A stretch of 16,085 bases of DNA. It comes from CALKKN01 sp050118555 (GTDB taxonomy: Bacteria > Pseudomonadota > Gammaproteobacteria > Xanthomonadales > SZUA-36). The notes beneath the pieces were generated by a model. The model made no database searches. It had not been told where the DNA came from and was given only the letters and a program-made list of their open reading frames with translations. Below, piece after piece: positions 14,789-16,085 of this stretch (its first letter is position 1; each line of letters opens with the position of its first letter). The stretch is taken from positions 1-16,085 of the forward strand of contig JASFKQ010000072.1 in the NCBI GenBank assembly GCA_050118555.1. Reading direction: 5' to 3'. The position numbers and the translations under genes were made by a program.

Positions 14789-14794
14789 TATAAT
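14789..14794 (+). promoter_or_regulatory. TATAAT -10 box of the SDR gene
   Basis: This is a consensus -10 hexamer that would start transcription near 14801, about 29 bases before the ATG. No -35 match stands at 16-18 bases, so the promoter may need an activator, perhaps at the palindrome just upstream. Confidence 0.5.
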
Positions 14795-14829
14795 CCCCAT
14801 CCGCCAAATGCATCGATCAAGGAGCGCCC

Positions 14830-15597
14830 ATGAACCGGCCGGTACTTTCCCTGTTCTCCCTCGAAGGCAAAATTGCGCTGGTAACCGGCGCATCCTCCGG
14901 TCTGGGGGTCGCGTTTGCCCGATCGCTCGCCGAGGCGGGCGCGGACGTCGTGTTGCTGGCACGACGCGTCAACCGGCTGGAAGAAACCCAGGCCATGGTC
15001 GAAAGCCTCGGCCGCCGGGCGCTGAGTGTGCAAACGGACGTTTCGGACCCCGAGGCCTGTACTGCAGCTGTCGAGAATGCGATGGCTGCGTTCGGAGCCG
15101 TGGACGTGCTGGTCAACAATGCGGGAATCGGAACCGCGGTACCCGCAACACGCGAGGCACCTGAGCAGTTCCGCTCGGTGATCGATGTGAATCTGAACGG
15201 CTGCTACTGGATGGCGCAGGCCTGCGGCCGTGTCATGGAGCCAGGCAGCAGCATCGTTAACATCAGCAGCGTGCTGGGACTGACCACCGGCGGATTGCCC
15301 CAGGCGGCCTACTCGGCAAGCAAGGCCGGGCTCCTCGGCTTGACGCGGGACCTTGCTCAACAGTGGACGGGACGCAAGGGTATTCGTGTCAACGCCCTGG
15401 CGCCAGGCTTTTTTGCATCGGAAATGACCGACCAGCTGCCGCCCGATTATTTCAACAAAATTGTGCACAGAGCCCCCGCCGGACGCGTTGGCGATCCCGC
15501 CGAACTGGGCTCTGCCCTGGTATTCCTCGCCAGCGACGCCGCCGGATACATTACCGGCCAGGTGATCGTGGTCGACGGTGGACTGACCATCTCGTGA
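14830..15597 (+). CDS. Short-chain dehydrogenase/reductase (SDR)
   Basis: This is a 255-residue classical SDR. The cofactor loop is TGASSGLG (19-26). Arg45-Arg46 after strand 2 favour NADP(H). Asp70 (TDVSD) and NNAG (97-100) follow. The catalytic tetrad is complete: Asn121, Ser147, Tyr161 and Lys165 (YSASK). The C-terminus ITGQVIVVDGG is typical of FabG-like reductases. It would reduce a ketone or oxidise an alcohol, and the substrate cannot be read from the sequence. AAGGAG (14819-14824) stands five bases before the ATG. It lies 129 bases downstream of the ectC-like gene, with its own -10 box, so linkage to ectoine-type chemistry is only a possibility. It converges on the HPF gene, and the 33-base gap holds no clear hairpin. 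Confidence 0.92.
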   Translation: MNRPVLSLFSLEGKIALVTGASSGLGVAFARSLAEAGADVVLLARRVNRLEETQAMVESLGRRALSVQTDVSDPEACTAAVENAMAAFGAVDVLVNNAGIGTAVPATREAPEQFRSVIDVNLNGCYWMAQACGRVMEPGSSIVNISSVLGLTTGGLPQAAYSASKAGLLGLTRDLAQQWTGRKGIRVNALAPGFFASEMTDQLPPDYFNKIVHRAPAGRVGDPAELGSALVFLASDAAGYITGQVIVVDGGLTIS

Positions 15598-15630
15598 TCT
15601 GATTTCCGCCGATGGAGTGGGGCTGTAACG

Positions 15631-16011
15631 CTACTTTTGCTCCGGTGTGAATCCCGGCTGCGGCATGCTGTGACGCTTCACCTGGCCCCGGCGCTGACGC
15701 GCATAGTCCTCCAGGCGCCGGCGCATGGCGTCGAAGGCGTCTCGAATCGATACGTACACGTCTTCGTGTGCATGGTCCTCGCCAGGGTCGCGTGTGACCA
15801 CCAGTTCTTCGTTCGGTACGGTGACGTCGATGCGCACCGTGTAGAGTTTGCCGTGCCGCTGGTGCTTGTGCGGCGATTCGACGACCACCCGGCAACTCAT
15901 GATTCCGTCACAGTAGCGGTCGAGTTTTTCTGCGCGTTCGCGGATAGCGGCTTCGATAGCGGGCGAAGGTTCGAGATTGTGGAAAACGATCTGGATCGGC
16001 TGTGCGGGCAT
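15631..16011 (-). CDS. HPF/RaiA-type ribosome hibernation factor
   Basis: This is a 126-residue S30AE-domain protein. The beta-alpha-beta-beta-beta-alpha pattern is visible: PIQIVFHNLEPSPAIEAAIRERAEKLDRYC, then VVVESPH, YTVRIDVTVPNEELVVTRDP, and the helix VSIRDAFDAMRRRLEDYARQ. The last 20 residues are a basic, Pro-rich tail. Such proteins bind the 30S subunit across the mRNA and tRNA channel and silence ribosomes in stationary phase. The lack of the extra dimerisation domain makes it a short-form HPF/RaiA. I chose ATG 16011 because GGGAG stands seven bases before it and family members begin here. An in-frame ATG at 16050 has no ribosome site. Its promoter should lie in 16012-16085, where TGAGA/TCTCA arms (16051-16066) form a small inverted repeat. 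Confidence 0.9.
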   Translation of the reverse strand: MPAQPIQIVFHNLEPSPAIEAAIRERAEKLDRYCDGIMSCRVVVESPHKHQRHGKLYTVRIDVTVPNEELVVTRDPGEDHAHEDVYVSIRDAFDAMRRRLEDYARQRRGQVKRHSMPQPGFTPEQK

Positions 16012-16085
16012 TTTCCGTCTCCCATAATAGAAGGTCCGCGCTCCGACCATTGAGACACTACTCTCAGTCGCCTGTGACCGCGGAC

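Overview
This GC-rich window looks like chromosomal DNA of a free-living proteobacterium, most likely a gammaproteobacterium. That is inferred from the DksA-type zinc-finger protein, the HPF-type ribosome factor, the CadC/TolB/TPR regulator and the M28 lipoprotein peptidase. A marine or sediment lineage such as Woeseiales, Steroidobacterales or Wenzhouxiangella would fit, but I cannot prove it. Genes are tightly packed on both strands. I see no tRNA, rRNA, CRISPR array, insertion sequence or phage gene, and no gene-free stretch longer than 300 bases.

Region 1 (1-4440, minus strand) reads from right to left. It holds an M28 zinc-peptidase lipoprotein, a renalase-like FAD oxidoreductase, a small secreted NTF2-like protein, an ECF-type sigma factor and the start of a zinc-finger anti-sigma-like protein cut off by the window edge. 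The first three genes have gaps of about 20 bases and look like an operon. The divergent promoter at 4463-4498 drives a PMT-like SAM methyltransferase (4522-5295), and a palindrome encloses its -10 box. A DksA/TraR-type protein (5312-5701, minus) converges on the methyltransferase.

Region 2 (5857-12554) is the most unusual part. It holds a 1037-residue STAND-type ATPase with a conserved C-terminal module but no recognisable LuxR HTH, then a membrane histidine-box hydroxylase of the sterol desaturase/fatty acid hydroxylase superfamily. Next comes an alpha/beta-hydrolase fused to a LuxR DNA-binding domain (minus strand). Divergent from that is a two-gene operon of a di-iron protein and a small membrane protein. 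The di-iron protein has a ligand pattern like AurF, the p-aminobenzoate N-oxygenase. The intergenic region between the hydrolase-LuxR gene and the di-iron gene carries two imperfect 30-bp direct repeats exactly 42 bp apart. My inference is a ligand-responsive oxidation module: a hydrolase-type receptor controlling a di-iron oxygenase, with a lipid hydroxylase nearby.

Region 3 (12622-15597) has a winged-helix/TolB-like/TPR regulator (minus) divergent from a solitary ectoine synthase homologue (EctC). All the metal and substrate residues I can recall for EctC are present at the same numbering. An NADP-type SDR follows, behind its own TATAAT box and a 12-bp palindrome. No ectA or ectB is present. 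The window ends with an HPF/RaiA-type ribosome hibernation factor (15631-16011, minus).
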